Assembly: GCA_047631555.1 (NCBI GenBank)
Contig: JBLHZY010000001.1
Location: 1,054,001-1,118,000, forward strand
Direction: 5' to 3'
DNA: 64,000 bases
Source of the DNA: JBLHZY01 sp047631555
GTDB taxonomy: Bacteria; Pseudomonadota; Alphaproteobacteria; Rhodobacterales; Rhodobacteraceae
In this document: positions 24,654 to 33,282 of the stretch, one piece after another
Layout of the letters: each line of letters begins with the position of its first letter
How positions within the stretch are numbered: the stretch's first letter is position 1
Made by a program: the position numbers and the translations under genes
Notes under the pieces: generated by a model
Seen by the model: the letters and a program-made list of their open reading frames with translations, nothing else
What the model was told of the DNA's origin: nothing
Databases searched by the model: none

Positions 24654-24783
24654 ACCCCAATACAAACGCGCCTATCCAAATGCCCGTCAAATTAGAACGG
24701 GCAGAATGTGGCCGAGCGATTTGCAACACCCCGCCCCCGCCCCTATCTATTCCCCATCATCGCACCAATCGGAGCCAAACCAG

Positions 24784-25260
24784 ATGAGCACGACAGACCC
24801 TTCAGACAGCGCCTCAGACCCGCATTGGGGCCTCCCTGATCCCGAAACCCAAGCTGAATTCTACGCCGATATTCCGGCAAAACGGCTTGTGGCTTTTGTG
24901 ATTGATACGGTGATCGTGACGGTTCTGACCATTGTGATCATCCCGTTTACCGCCTTTACCGCGCTGTTTTTCCTTCCCTTTTTGTGGCTGGTTGTGAGCC
25001 TTGCGTATCGCATCATCACGCTTGCCAATGGCTCGGCCACAATCGGCATGCGCCTTACAGGGATTGAGCTGCGCGACAGTTCTGGCGCGCGCTTTGGGCT
25101 TGGACTTGCAGCGGCCCATACGATCCTTTTCTCGATCTCGATGTCGATGTTTTTGCCCCAAGTCGCCTCGGTCGTTCTGATGATGACGGGTGCGCGCGCC
25201 CAAGGGCTCAGCGATCACATCCTGAGCACAGCGGCGATCAACCGCGCGCGTAAATACTGA
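24784..25260 (+). CDS. RDD-family membrane protein
   Basis: A 158-residue inner-membrane protein. The RDD signature is AKRLVAFVIDTVIVTVLTIVI near residue 38 (Arg and Asp in the first helix), followed by a second helix and GSATIGMRLTGIELRDSSG, then a third hydrophobic segment. The first 35 residues are polar and cytoplasmic. ATG at 24784 is the first sensible start. RDD proteins are of uncertain function; some are proposed transporters. The gene stands between DUF2852 and the aminoacyl-protein transferase, all in the same direction. Confidence 0.85.
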   Translation: MSTTDPSDSASDPHWGLPDPETQAEFYADIPAKRLVAFVIDTVIVTVLTIVIIPFTAFTALFFLPFLWLVVSLAYRIITLANGSATIGMRLTGIELRDSSGARFGLGLAAAHTILFSISMSMFLPQVASVVLMMTGARAQGLSDHILSTAAINRARKY

Positions 25261-25279
25261 TCCACGCGCAGCAATCCCG

Positions 25280-25305
25280 CCCCGAAGGCCACGAAACCTT
25301 CGGGG
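25280..25305 (+). terminator. Terminator-like hairpin after the RDD gene
   Basis: CCCCGAAGG (25280-25288) and CCTTCGGGG (25297-25305) form a perfect nine-pair stem 19 bases after the RDD stop. There is no T run, so termination strength is uncertain. Confidence 0.5.
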
Positions 25306-25442
25306 CACAGCGCCCCCACTGGCCCCTCGATCGGCCCGCAAAACCCGCCCCGCCTTAACCCTATACGCAGTTAATCGCGCGAGGGCTTGGCGGCGCGCCC
25401 ATAGATTGCTAACCTAGGCGCAACCCATGCAATGACAGATCA

Positions 25443-26276
25443 ATGCGCCATACCCTTCCCATCGCCCCACAGTTCTATGTAACAGCGCCCCAGCCCTGCC
25501 CCTATCTTGAGGGCCGGATGGAAAGAAAGCTGTTTACCGCGCTGCAGGGCGAATTTGCTGAAAAGCTCAACAATACCCTGTCAAAACAAGGCTTTCGCCG
25601 CTCGCAAAACGTGCTCTATCGCCCCTCTTGCGCCGAATGCAGCGCCTGTCTTTCGGCCCGCATCCGGGTCGCTGATTTCGCCCCATCCAAAAGCCAAAAG
25701 CGCGCCCGAAAACGCAACATTGATCTGCGCCGCGAAGCGACATCCCCTTGGGCAACCGAGGCTCAATATGCGCTGTTTCGCGACTATCTTGATACCCGTC
25801 ACGCCGATGGCGGCATGGCGGATATGGATATTTTCGAGTTCGCCGCGATGATCGAAGAAACCCCGATCCGCAGCCGCGTTGTTGAATATACCGCCGATCC
25901 AGAGCCTGGCCGGCGCAAGCGGCCCCTCTCAGCCGTGTGCCTCACGGATGTGCTCGAAGATGGGCTGAGCATGGTCTATTCTTTTTACGATCCCGAGCGG
26001 GTCAAAAAATCTGTTGGGACCTATGTGATCCTCGATCATATCGAGATCGCGCGCGAAGCGGGCCTGCCCTTTGTCTATCTTGGCTACTGGGTGCCGGGTT
26101 CGCCGAAAATGGGCTATAAGGCCAATTTCAAAGGGCTTGAGGTCTATAAAGACGGGGATTGGCAGCCGCTCGGCGATCCGGCCGATTACGCCGCCGATAC
26201 CCATCCGCTTTCCTCTGATCCCATCGCCGAACAGGTCGCAAGGATCAATCTGCCCGATACGCGCGCCAAAAGTTAA
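25443..26276 (+). CDS. bpt: Aminoacyl-tRNA-protein transferase (Bpt/Ate family)
   Basis: Attaches an amino acid (leucine in bacterial Bpt enzymes) from its tRNA to protein N-termini, marking them for ClpAP degradation. The 277-residue protein has the N-terminal family domain with CPYLEGRMERKLFT, VLYRPSCAECSACLSARIRV (Cys cluster) and a C-terminal GNAT-like part with AVCLTDVLEDGLSMVYSFYDPE, GTYVILDHIEIAREAGLPFVYLGYWV and MGYKANFKGLE. These are characteristic for the Ate/Bpt group. Whether it transfers Leu or Arg cannot be read from sequence alone. It is followed 52 bases on by the redoxin gene. Confidence 0.92.
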   Translation: MRHTLPIAPQFYVTAPQPCPYLEGRMERKLFTALQGEFAEKLNNTLSKQGFRRSQNVLYRPSCAECSACLSARIRVADFAPSKSQKRARKRNIDLRREATSPWATEAQYALFRDYLDTRHADGGMADMDIFEFAAMIEETPIRSRVVEYTADPEPGRRKRPLSAVCLTDVLEDGLSMVYSFYDPERVKKSVGTYVILDHIEIAREAGLPFVYLGYWVPGSPKMGYKANFKGLEVYKDGDWQPLGDPADYAADTHPLSSDPIAEQVARINLPDTRAKS

Positions 26277-26328
26277 GCGGGCCTTCCGCAGAGCACGGCG
26301 CCTTAGACCCCCGAAAAGGAGGATCAAG

Positions 26329-27045
26329 ATGCCCGGCTATAACTACGACAGTTTCAAAACCGAAGACTATGATTTCGATGTGGAATCCGGCCCCAAGCTT
26401 GGCCAGAAAGCCCCCGATTTTGCCCTAACAACAAGCACAGGCGCGCCGCATAATTTGCTCGATTTTGAGGGTGACTTTTTGGTGCTGGAAATGGGCAGCA
26501 TCACCTGCCCGCTCTTTCAAGGGCGGCGCAAGATCATGGGCAGGCTTGAGATCGATAATCCGCGCGTCGCACATGCGATACTTTACGTGCGCGAAGCCCA
26601 TCCCGGCGTCGATATTCCAAGCCACGCAAGCTTTGCCGAAAAGAGCGCCTGCGCGGATCGCTTGCGGGTTGAAGACGGCGAGACGCGGCTTGTTTTGATC
26701 GATGATTTTGAGGGCCATGCCCATGCCGCATATGGCGCGATGCCCAATGCTGTGTTCATCATCAATGCCAATGGCTGCGTTGTTTTTACCTCCGATTGGA
26801 ACAACCCATCGGCCACCCGCAGCGCCCTCAAAGCGCTGCTTGCCGGGAAGGATGCGCGCGTCAAAAGCTATTTTCGCCCTGTTCCGCCATGGGTGCTGGC
26901 GCGTATTTTGGGGCGTGCGGGCAAAGGCTCGGCGCGCGACTTTTTCAAAGGCCTGCCCGCCTTGATCCGCGCCAATATCTTCAAGCGCAACCTGCGGATT
27001 TTGTTCAACAAACCCCAAATCGCGCCGCCCGATAGCGCCTGCTGA
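26329..27045 (+). CDS. Deiodinase-like thioredoxin-fold protein
   Basis: A 238-residue protein with an excellent AAGGAGG ribosome site and ATG at 26329. The fold is redoxin-like: KLGQKAPDFALTTSTG, then LEMGSITCPLFQGRRKIM, where the Cys sits at the place of the active-site selenocysteine of iodothyronine deiodinases (GSxTUPPF). YVREAHPGVDIPSH and AYGAMPNAVFIINANGCVVFTSDW further match that family. Residues 170-238 form a basic extension with KSYFRPVPPWVL. Bacterial members are of unknown substrate; peroxide or thiol chemistry is a guess. It ends before a strong bidirectional terminator. Confidence 0.75.
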   Translation: MPGYNYDSFKTEDYDFDVESGPKLGQKAPDFALTTSTGAPHNLLDFEGDFLVLEMGSITCPLFQGRRKIMGRLEIDNPRVAHAILYVREAHPGVDIPSHASFAEKSACADRLRVEDGETRLVLIDDFEGHAHAAYGAMPNAVFIINANGCVVFTSDWNNPSATRSALKALLAGKDARVKSYFRPVPPWVLARILGRAGKGSARDFFKGLPALIRANIFKRNLRILFNKPQIAPPDSAC

Positions 27046-27076
27046 TTGTGCGAAACCTTTGGCCCCGACAAAACCA

Positions 27077-27105
27077 AAAAGGCCCGCGAAATCCGCGGGC
27101 CTTTT
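27077..27105. terminator. Bidirectional Rho-independent terminator
   Basis: AAAAGGCCCGCG (27077-27088) pairs with CGCGGGCCTTTT (27094-27105). A-rich and T-rich flanks on both sides serve the redoxin gene (plus) and the TRAP operon (minus), whose last stop is 26 bases away. Confidence 0.9.
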
Positions 27106-27130
27106 GCTTTGTCTCTTTGCGCGTCGCGCC

Positions 27131-29491
27131 CTAGCGCCCCAACAGGTTCGGCACAATCGTCACCACCGATGGGAAGGTCCAAAGCAGCCCCAGACCAACC
27201 ACTTGGATCAGCACAAACGGGATGATGCCGCGGTAAATATGGCCCGTCGTCACAGAGGGCGGCGCAACCCCGCGCAAATAGAACAGCGCAAAGCCAAAGG
27301 GCGGGGTGAGGAAGCTTGTCTGCAAGTTCACCGCGATCATGATCGTCACCCATTTGGGATCCATCGTACCGCCGTAAATCACCGGGCCAACAATGGGCAC
27401 AACGATGTAAATGATCTCAAGGAAATCAAGCACAAACCCGAGCACAAACAGCACCAGCATCACGATCAAAAAGACCTTCACTTCGCTGTCAAAGCTGCGC
27501 AGGAAATCCTGAATGTAATGCTCGCCGCCAAAGGAAATCAGCACAAGGTTCAGCAACTGCGAGCCAATGAGGATCGAAAAGACCATCGAGGTTACCTTGG
27601 CCGTCTCGCGCACAACCGGCGTCAGAACGGCCGTGCGCCACAAAACCCAAGCGCCATAAAGGATGCCAAACATCGAGAAGTAGAAGGCGATCAGCGCAAC
27701 GCCATAAGCGACCATATCCCAAACGGCGACGTTTTCGCGGGTCATCCGCAGATCGAAATTCGCGCCCGCTAAGATCATAACCACGATAGCAAAGGCTGCC
27801 TTCAGGATCAGCTTGGCGCGCGGGTTATCCTCGTCACGCAGCTTGCGAAACGCCGCCAGCATGATCGCGCCGCCCGCCCCCAAAGCCGCCGCAGGCGTTG
27901 GATTGGTGATCCCGCCAAGGATCGAGCCAAGCACCGCCACGATCAGCAAAAGCGGTGGGAAAACAACGCGGAACAGCTCGTTGCGCGCCAACATCCCGCC
28001 CCCGGCACGCGCGCCAATATAACAAAGCGCAAGCCCCGGGATAAACATCAACAGCATCGTGCCTGTGTTGGTCAGCGGGCCGACAAACAGCGCATCCGTG
28101 ACCGCAATCAACACAATCCCCGCCGCGCCAATCGCAAGATCGCGCGCCGAATAGGACGGCGCCACGCCGCGCGCAAAGGCCAGCATCAGCGCATAAAGCA
28201 CCATCAGAACCAACACGCCCGTGCCAATCGGCGCAGCGGCGGCGATTTTGTCGATGCGGGCTTGATCGACGGCTTCGTCGCTCAGCTTTTCTGCCGCCTG
28301 CGCGCCGCCCGCAGCTTCAAGCGCCGCGCGCTGCGTGATCGCATCATCCCAAGCCTCTTGGCCGTGCAGCTCGATCATTGCGCCCTGACATTGCTCGGAG
28401 ACATTGGTGCGCAACGTGCTTTCTTGGGTCGCTTGGGAGAAGTTGGAAACCCGCGTGCTTTGGCTGCCCGCGATCCCCGCAGGCCCCATCAATATCGCCC
28501 CACCAATCAAAATGACCGGCACCGCGATAAACCACAAAAGCCCGTGATTGCGCGTGATCACTTCGCCGCTGACATTGGCCTGAAGCACGACGGGCGGCGC
28601 CGATTGCGGCCGCACCAGCGCAAACACAAAGGCATAGCCCGCATATAAAAGCGCAAGCAAAACGCCCGGCAGGATCGCCGCTTGAAACAAGGTCCCGACA
28701 GAGACAACAGCCGCCTTGCCAAGATAGGTCAGCGCGTCCGAACAGCCCACCGAAAGCGCGCGCGCCTCTTGGGCCGAGGCATAGATATCGCCCGCCAAAG
28801 TGCCCAGCAAAACGATCACAATCGAGGGCGGAATGATCTGGCCCAATGTACCCGACGCCGCGATAACGCCTGTCGCCAGCTCGGGCGAATAATTCGCCCG
28901 CAGCATGGTCGGCAAGCTGAGCAAGCCCATGGTCACAACGGTCGCGCCAACGATCCCGGTTGAGGCGGCCAAGAAGGCCCCAACAACCACAACCGAAACA
29001 GCCAAGCCGCCGGGCAATGGCCCAAAGACCCGCGCCATTGTTGTCAGCAAATCATTGGCGATTTTGGAGCGTTCCAGCACGATCCCCATCATCACAAACA
29101 TCAAAACAGCAAGCAGTGTTTCAATAGAAGCGCCCGCAAATACGCGCTCGTTCATCCGGTTGACGATGAAGGACAGGTTCTTATCCATCGCGCTTTCCCA
29201 ACCATTGGGAAACAACGCCTGTGGCACCGTCGGCAAATCAGGATACCTGAAATGGGAGATATTTATCGGCGCATTGCCCGCGCGCACCAGCTCGATATAG
29301 CCCGCAGAGCCAGTATCAATCGCATGGTGGATCAACAGCCCCGCCCCATCGAGCGCCGCGATCAGCCCAAAGGCAATGATCCCCGCGCCGCCAATGGCAA
29401 AGGCCACCGGAAAGCCCGAAAGAATGCCGCCAAACAGGCAAAGCATGATGATAATGAGGCCAACCTCAACGCCGTCTAATCCGAAAAACAT
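27131..29491 (-). CDS. dctM: TRAP transporter large permease (enlarged DctM)
   Basis: The membrane channel subunit of a TRAP transporter, importing an organic acid with sodium. At 786 residues it is far longer than the usual 430. The DctM core is split: residues 110-300 hold GASIETLLAVLMFVMMGIVLERS and GTLGQIIPPSIVIVLLG, and the C-terminal part holds LDFLEIIYIVVPIVGPV and NLQTSFLTPPFGFALFYLRG. Between them lie a polar segment of about 80 residues (342-420) and several extra hydrophobic helices (425-560). Large forms like this are known with TakP-type binding proteins. It is the last gene of the operon, 15 bases after DctQ. Confidence 0.9.
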   Translation of the reverse strand: MFFGLDGVEVGLIIIMLCLFGGILSGFPVAFAIGGAGIIAFGLIAALDGAGLLIHHAIDTGSAGYIELVRAGNAPINISHFRYPDLPTVPQALFPNGWESAMDKNLSFIVNRMNERVFAGASIETLLAVLMFVMMGIVLERSKIANDLLTTMARVFGPLPGGLAVSVVVVGAFLAASTGIVGATVVTMGLLSLPTMLRANYSPELATGVIAASGTLGQIIPPSIVIVLLGTLAGDIYASAQEARALSVGCSDALTYLGKAAVVSVGTLFQAAILPGVLLALLYAGYAFVFALVRPQSAPPVVLQANVSGEVITRNHGLLWFIAVPVILIGGAILMGPAGIAGSQSTRVSNFSQATQESTLRTNVSEQCQGAMIELHGQEAWDDAITQRAALEAAGGAQAAEKLSDEAVDQARIDKIAAAAPIGTGVLVLMVLYALMLAFARGVAPSYSARDLAIGAAGIVLIAVTDALFVGPLTNTGTMLLMFIPGLALCYIGARAGGGMLARNELFRVVFPPLLLIVAVLGSILGGITNPTPAAALGAGGAIMLAAFRKLRDEDNPRAKLILKAAFAIVVMILAGANFDLRMTRENVAVWDMVAYGVALIAFYFSMFGILYGAWVLWRTAVLTPVVRETAKVTSMVFSILIGSQLLNLVLISFGGEHYIQDFLRSFDSEVKVFLIVMLVLFVLGFVLDFLEIIYIVVPIVGPVIYGGTMDPKWVTIMIAVNLQTSFLTPPFGFALFYLRGVAPPSVTTGHIYRGIIPFVLIQVVGLGLLWTFPSVVTIVPNLLGR

Positions 29492-29506
29492 ATCCAGCCC
29501 TTGCCC

Positions 29507-30400
29507 CTAATGCGTGCCTTCATAGGCTTCTTCGCCTTCGCCCAATGTGTCGCGATCCATGTATTTGCCGATGGAGCCCTCGCCTTCACGCCGCTCAAGA
29601 TACGAGCGGTAGAAGAAGGCGACAGCCTGCAACATCACCAAAGCCACGAAACACAACATTAGGATTTTAAAGAGAAAATACCCGTTGAACCCGTTAGGCG
29701 AAAAGCCAATCGTTTCAACATTCCATTTCACGATCCGCGCCTTGCGCATCATCAATTCGATTTTATCCGAGGCCGAAACCTTCGGTGTGATCAGATTGCG
29801 CCACAGGAAATACCAAGTGTACATCCAAGTCAGGATCGCGACCGGCATCATAAAAAAGATCGCGCCAAACATATCGATAGCGCGTTGGCGGCGATGGTTG
29901 ACGGCCGAATAGACCAGATCAACCCGCACATGCCCGCCCTGAACGAATGTGTAGCTCACACAAAGCGCCACAACAGCCGCGTTCCAGAATTTCAGCCCCT
30001 CGGAATACCACCCAACCGATTGGGTAAAGCCAAGGCCAAGCGGCGAAAGCGTGATCTCGCCAAGGCGAAAGATCGATTGCAAAAAGACCACGATGATCTG
30101 TTGCATCACCATGATCAGACCGGCCCAAGCCGCCGTGCGCCCGACGAAATTCGCGATGCCTTCCAGCACGCGCACACAGCCCCACATGAAGGGCCGGTAA
30201 AGAAAGCCGATGATCGTAACGACCAGAAAAATATCGAACATAGCAAAGAAGAACTCGACCGAACCGCCATAGTAGACGAACCTCAGGAGCGCTTCTTTAT
30301 CGGACCAATTGAGCCATTGGCCAAGATGCGTGACCGCATAGATGATGTTGTAAAATCCATACGCAACATTTTGCGCGAACCAGCCAAGCGCTGCAAGCAT
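29507..30400 (-). CDS. dctQ: TRAP transporter small permease (large-type DctQ)
   Basis: A 297-residue DctQ-type subunit, longer than the 160-200 typical of the family. The ATG at 30400 (MLAALGWFAQNVAYG) is preferred over a TTG at 30415. About five to six hydrophobic segments are present; the DctQ-like stretch is ALCVSYTFVQGGHVRVDLVY, in which the VRVD element is the family mark, followed by ILTWMYTWYFLWRN. The C-terminus is charged and cytoplasmic. It follows the binding-protein gene, with a strong hairpin in the 74-base gap, and precedes dctM closely. Confidence 0.88.
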   Translation of the reverse strand: MLAALGWFAQNVAYGFYNIIYAVTHLGQWLNWSDKEALLRFVYYGGSVEFFFAMFDIFLVVTIIGFLYRPFMWGCVRVLEGIANFVGRTAAWAGLIMVMQQIIVVFLQSIFRLGEITLSPLGLGFTQSVGWYSEGLKFWNAAVVALCVSYTFVQGGHVRVDLVYSAVNHRRQRAIDMFGAIFFMMPVAILTWMYTWYFLWRNLITPKVSASDKIELMMRKARIVKWNVETIGFSPNGFNGYFLFKILMLCFVALVMLQAVAFFYRSYLERREGEGSIGKYMDRDTLGEGEEAYEGTH

Positions 30401-30421
30401 ACCCCATCCCCCCAAGAAGGT

Positions 30422-30449
30422 GATTGCGCGCGAAGAAACGCGCGCAATC
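30422..30449 (-). terminator. Intra-operon hairpin between dctP and dctQ
   Basis: GATTGCGCGCG (30422-30432) pairs exactly with CGCGCGCAATC (30439-30449), an 11-pair stem with a six-base loop, 25 bases after the dctP stop on the minus strand. There is no strong T run. The likely effect is to stabilise the binding-protein mRNA or cut down read-through, giving more DctP than permease. Confidence 0.7.
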
Positions 30450-30474
30450 GTATGATTTTAAAAGCGAATTGCTC

Positions 30475-31566
30475 TTACTTCATTGCCGCCAGAACGCGGT
30501 TGCGCTGTGCGGTGTAAGCGCTGTCGGAAACCGACATCCAGCCAGAAGATGCAGCCATAGACGCCTGAGCGCTGTTGTGGATTTTGGCAAACAGCTCGTC
30601 GCCCATGAAGCCATCAAGAACTTCTTTAGACGCCGCACCAAAGGCATCCCAAACATCATCCGAGAAGGACTGAACTTGGATACCAGAGCCCAAGAGGCGC
30701 TCAAGTGCTGGGCCGTTATTGGCGATAAAGAGCGAGTAGTTGGCTTGGTGTGCATCCGCTGCGGACACTTCGATTGCACGCTGGTGCGCAGTCGAGAGGC
30801 CATCAAACATTTCCAAGTTACAAGCAACCGAAAGAGCGGCGCCTGGCTCGTGGAAACCAGCAGGGTAGTAGTTTTTACAAACTTCTTGCAGGCCGAGTTT
30901 TTCGTCCGACCATGGGCCGATCCACTCAGTACCGTCCAAAGCGCCAGTTGAGAGCGCTTGATAGATTTCCCCACCTGGAAGCACCTGAACAGAAGCGCCA
31001 AGCTTGGAAAGCGCTTGGCCGCCAAGGCCAGGCATACGGAACTTGAGGCCTTTGAAATCATCAGCCGATTTGATTGGCTCACGGAACCAACCGCCGCCTT
31101 GCGCGCCCGTTTGGCCAGCAATAAACGATTTCAGACCAAAGACTTCGCCCAACTCGTGGTGCAGGTCTTTGCCGTCTTGGCCGTAGTACCATGTCATCAT
31201 TTCAGGCGCGCTCATGCCAAATGGCACGGCGGTGAAATAAGCAAAACCAGGATGCTGACCAACAAAGTAGTAGTCCGCGCCGTGATACATATCCGCCTGA
31301 CCAGCTGTCACCGCATCAAACACTTCCAGCGCGCCAACAAGCTCGCCTGCGCCTTTTGCGTCGATTGTCAGTTGGCCGTCGGTGATGTCGGAAACGTTGT
31401 TTGTAAAACGCTCTACCGAATCCCAAACACCAGCAAGGCCGCGGGGCCAAGTCGTTACCATCGTCAGCGTGCGTTTGCCCTGAGCATAAGCCGGGGCCGC
31501 AAGGCTAGCAGCAGCCGCAGCTGAGCCACCAAGCGCTGTATTTTTCAAAAATGAGCGACGATCCAT
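30475..31566 (-). CDS. dctP: TRAP transporter solute-binding protein (TakP-like, Tat-exported)
   Basis: The periplasmic binding component, 363 residues. The signal MDRRSFLKNTALGGSAAAA carries a twin-arginine motif (RRSFLK) and a typical AYAQ cleavage end. The mature protein has the DctP pattern close to R. sphaeroides TakP, a 2-oxo acid binder, from memory of that sequence: GGWFREPIKSADDFKGLKFR with the carboxylate-binding Arg, GGEIYQALSTGALDGTEWIG and SDEKLGL. Substrate is therefore likely a 2-oxo or short carboxylic acid, by inference. It is the first gene of the operon and lies divergent from a Cache-domain kinase pair. Confidence 0.92.
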   Translation of the reverse strand: MDRRSFLKNTALGGSAAAAASLAAPAYAQGKRTLTMVTTWPRGLAGVWDSVERFTNNVSDITDGQLTIDAKGAGELVGALEVFDAVTAGQADMYHGADYYFVGQHPGFAYFTAVPFGMSAPEMMTWYYGQDGKDLHHELGEVFGLKSFIAGQTGAQGGGWFREPIKSADDFKGLKFRMPGLGGQALSKLGASVQVLPGGEIYQALSTGALDGTEWIGPWSDEKLGLQEVCKNYYPAGFHEPGAALSVACNLEMFDGLSTAHQRAIEVSAADAHQANYSLFIANNGPALERLLGSGIQVQSFSDDVWDAFGAASKEVLDGFMGDELFAKIHNSAQASMAASSGWMSVSDSAYTAQRNRVLAAMK

Positions 31567-31860
31567 TCGTGTTCCTCCCAGAAGATTATTGGAAACGGCG
31601 CGTCTCCTCCCAGAGATTTGCGCCATGTCGAGTGAGCGAAGGTTAGCTTGCTGCGCAGCAAGGCGAAATACCAAGTTATGCGTAGATCGCGCAAAATTCG
31701 CGCCAAATGGGCCGGATTTGGGCGATTTATCTCGTGTTGATGCTGGATTTGACCTCACCTGTGCAAAACGCCATCTTGCGATTCGAGCGCGCACCCGCCA
31801 CCGTGCGAAAGATCACAGGCCCGCGCCCTGCCCCAAATCGACCAAAGGCAAAATCAAAAC
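31567..31860. other. Divergent control region, TRAP operon versus two-component genes
   Basis: 294 bases with no gene. It must hold promoters in both directions and probably the binding sites of the NarL-type regulator, but I see no clear inverted repeat or confident -35/-10 pair. Confidence 0.5.
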
Positions 31861-33282
31861 GTGTTAGGCTTGCGCATCCCCTTTCTCCCCCTTCGCCTTG
31901 GCTATGGCGCGCGGCTTTTCCTGCTGGCCACGATCCCGCTTGTGATGTCGGTTGCGGCCATCGCCTTTGTTGTGGCTGCGCAAAGCCGCGCCTTGGCCGA
32001 GCGCGAGATCGCCGCCCTTGAACACCGCCTGATCGAGGCCAAGCGCGAAGAGTTGCGCAATTACATAACATTGGCGCGCGCGGCTGTTTTTTCCGAATAC
32101 GGGCGCGCCTTGCCAAGCGATGCGGCCGCCAAACAGCGCGTCTCGCAGATCCTCGCGGCGATGACCTACGGCCAAGAAGGCTATTTGTTTGTCTATGATT
32201 ACGACGGGACAAATCTCGTGGCGCCGCGCCAAACCGAGCTGATAACGCTCAATTGGACCGGCCTAAAAGACAGCGAAGGCACGCCCATCGTTGACGAGCT
32301 GATCCGCTTGGCCAAACGCGGCGCGGGCTATCACAGCTATCTTTGGGCCAAGCCCTCGACCGGCGAACAGGGCCAAATGATGAGCTATGTTGTCGGGCTT
32401 CAGGATTGGCAATGGGCGCTTGGCACCGGGGTTTTCGTCGATGATGTTTTGACCTCCGTCGCGACAGCCCGCGCCGAGGTCGAGGCCCGCGTGCAGCGCA
32501 CGTTTTATTCCATCGGCGGGATCACCATGGCGGCAATGCTGTTGGTTTTTGCCAGCGGCGTGTTGATCAATCTTCACGAACGCCGCCTTGCCGGCGCCAA
32601 GCTCAAAGAGCTGACCCAGCGGATTTTCGACACCCAAGAAGAAGAGCGCCGCCGGGTTGCCCGCGAGCTGCACGATTCCATTTCGCAAATTCTGGTCGGG
32701 GTGCGCTATGCGCTTGATCTGGCGCGTCGGCGCGTTGACATGGGCGATGCGCGCGCGCGCGACGATCTGGATCGCGGGCTTGAGGGGCTTGGCAGCGCCA
32801 TCCAAGAGGTCCGCCGGATCAGCCGCGATCTGCGCCCCGGAGTGTTGGATGATCTTGGCCTTGGCCCCGCGCTTCAGGCCCTGACCGAAGAATTCGAAAC
32901 CCGCACCGGCATCACAACCGAGCTTGAAACGGTCGTCTTTTCCAACCGCCTGGATCAAAACGGCAAAACCGCGCTCTATCGTATCGCCCAAGAAGCCCTG
33001 ACCAATATCGAGCGCCACTCAAATGCGCATAGCGTCTCTTTGCGCCTTTACGGCCATAAAAACGGCGCGACCCTGCGCATTGCCGATGATGGCACCGGGA
33101 TCAAACCCGCGCCCCCCGATGCCACTGGCTCTGGCCTTGGCCTGCGCAATATGCAAGAACGAGCGGCCCAATTGGGCGGCACGCTGCGGATCAAATCTTC
33201 GCGCGACGGAACCGTGATCGAGGCGCAATTGCCCCTGTCCCATATCTTGCCCCCGCAAGGAAACACAAAGGCCGAGCCATGA
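31861..33282 (+). CDS. Cache-domain sensor histidine kinase (NarX/HisKA_3 type)
   Basis: A 473-residue membrane sensor starting at a GTG. A first membrane helix (residues 19-40) is followed by a periplasmic single Cache domain (about 45-195) with YGQEGYLFVYDYDGTNLV and DWQWALGTGVFVDDV, a second helix (215-237), then HisKA_3 with EEERRRVARELHDSISQILVG (His271) and an ATPase domain with ALTNIERHSNAHSV and GSGLGLRNMQERA. Cache_2 domains often bind short carboxylates, which suits the adjacent divergent TRAP operon. Its stop overlaps the regulator start by four bases. The ligand is inferred, not shown. Confidence 0.92.
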   Translation: MLGLRIPFLPLRLGYGARLFLLATIPLVMSVAAIAFVVAAQSRALAEREIAALEHRLIEAKREELRNYITLARAAVFSEYGRALPSDAAAKQRVSQILAAMTYGQEGYLFVYDYDGTNLVAPRQTELITLNWTGLKDSEGTPIVDELIRLAKRGAGYHSYLWAKPSTGEQGQMMSYVVGLQDWQWALGTGVFVDDVLTSVATARAEVEARVQRTFYSIGGITMAAMLLVFASGVLINLHERRLAGAKLKELTQRIFDTQEEERRRVARELHDSISQILVGVRYALDLARRRVDMGDARARDDLDRGLEGLGSAIQEVRRISRDLRPGVLDDLGLGPALQALTEEFETRTGITTELETVVFSNRLDQNGKTALYRIAQEALTNIERHSNAHSVSLRLYGHKNGATLRIADDGTGIKPAPPDATGSGLGLRNMQERAAQLGGTLRIKSSRDGTVIEAQLPLSHILPPQGNTKAEP

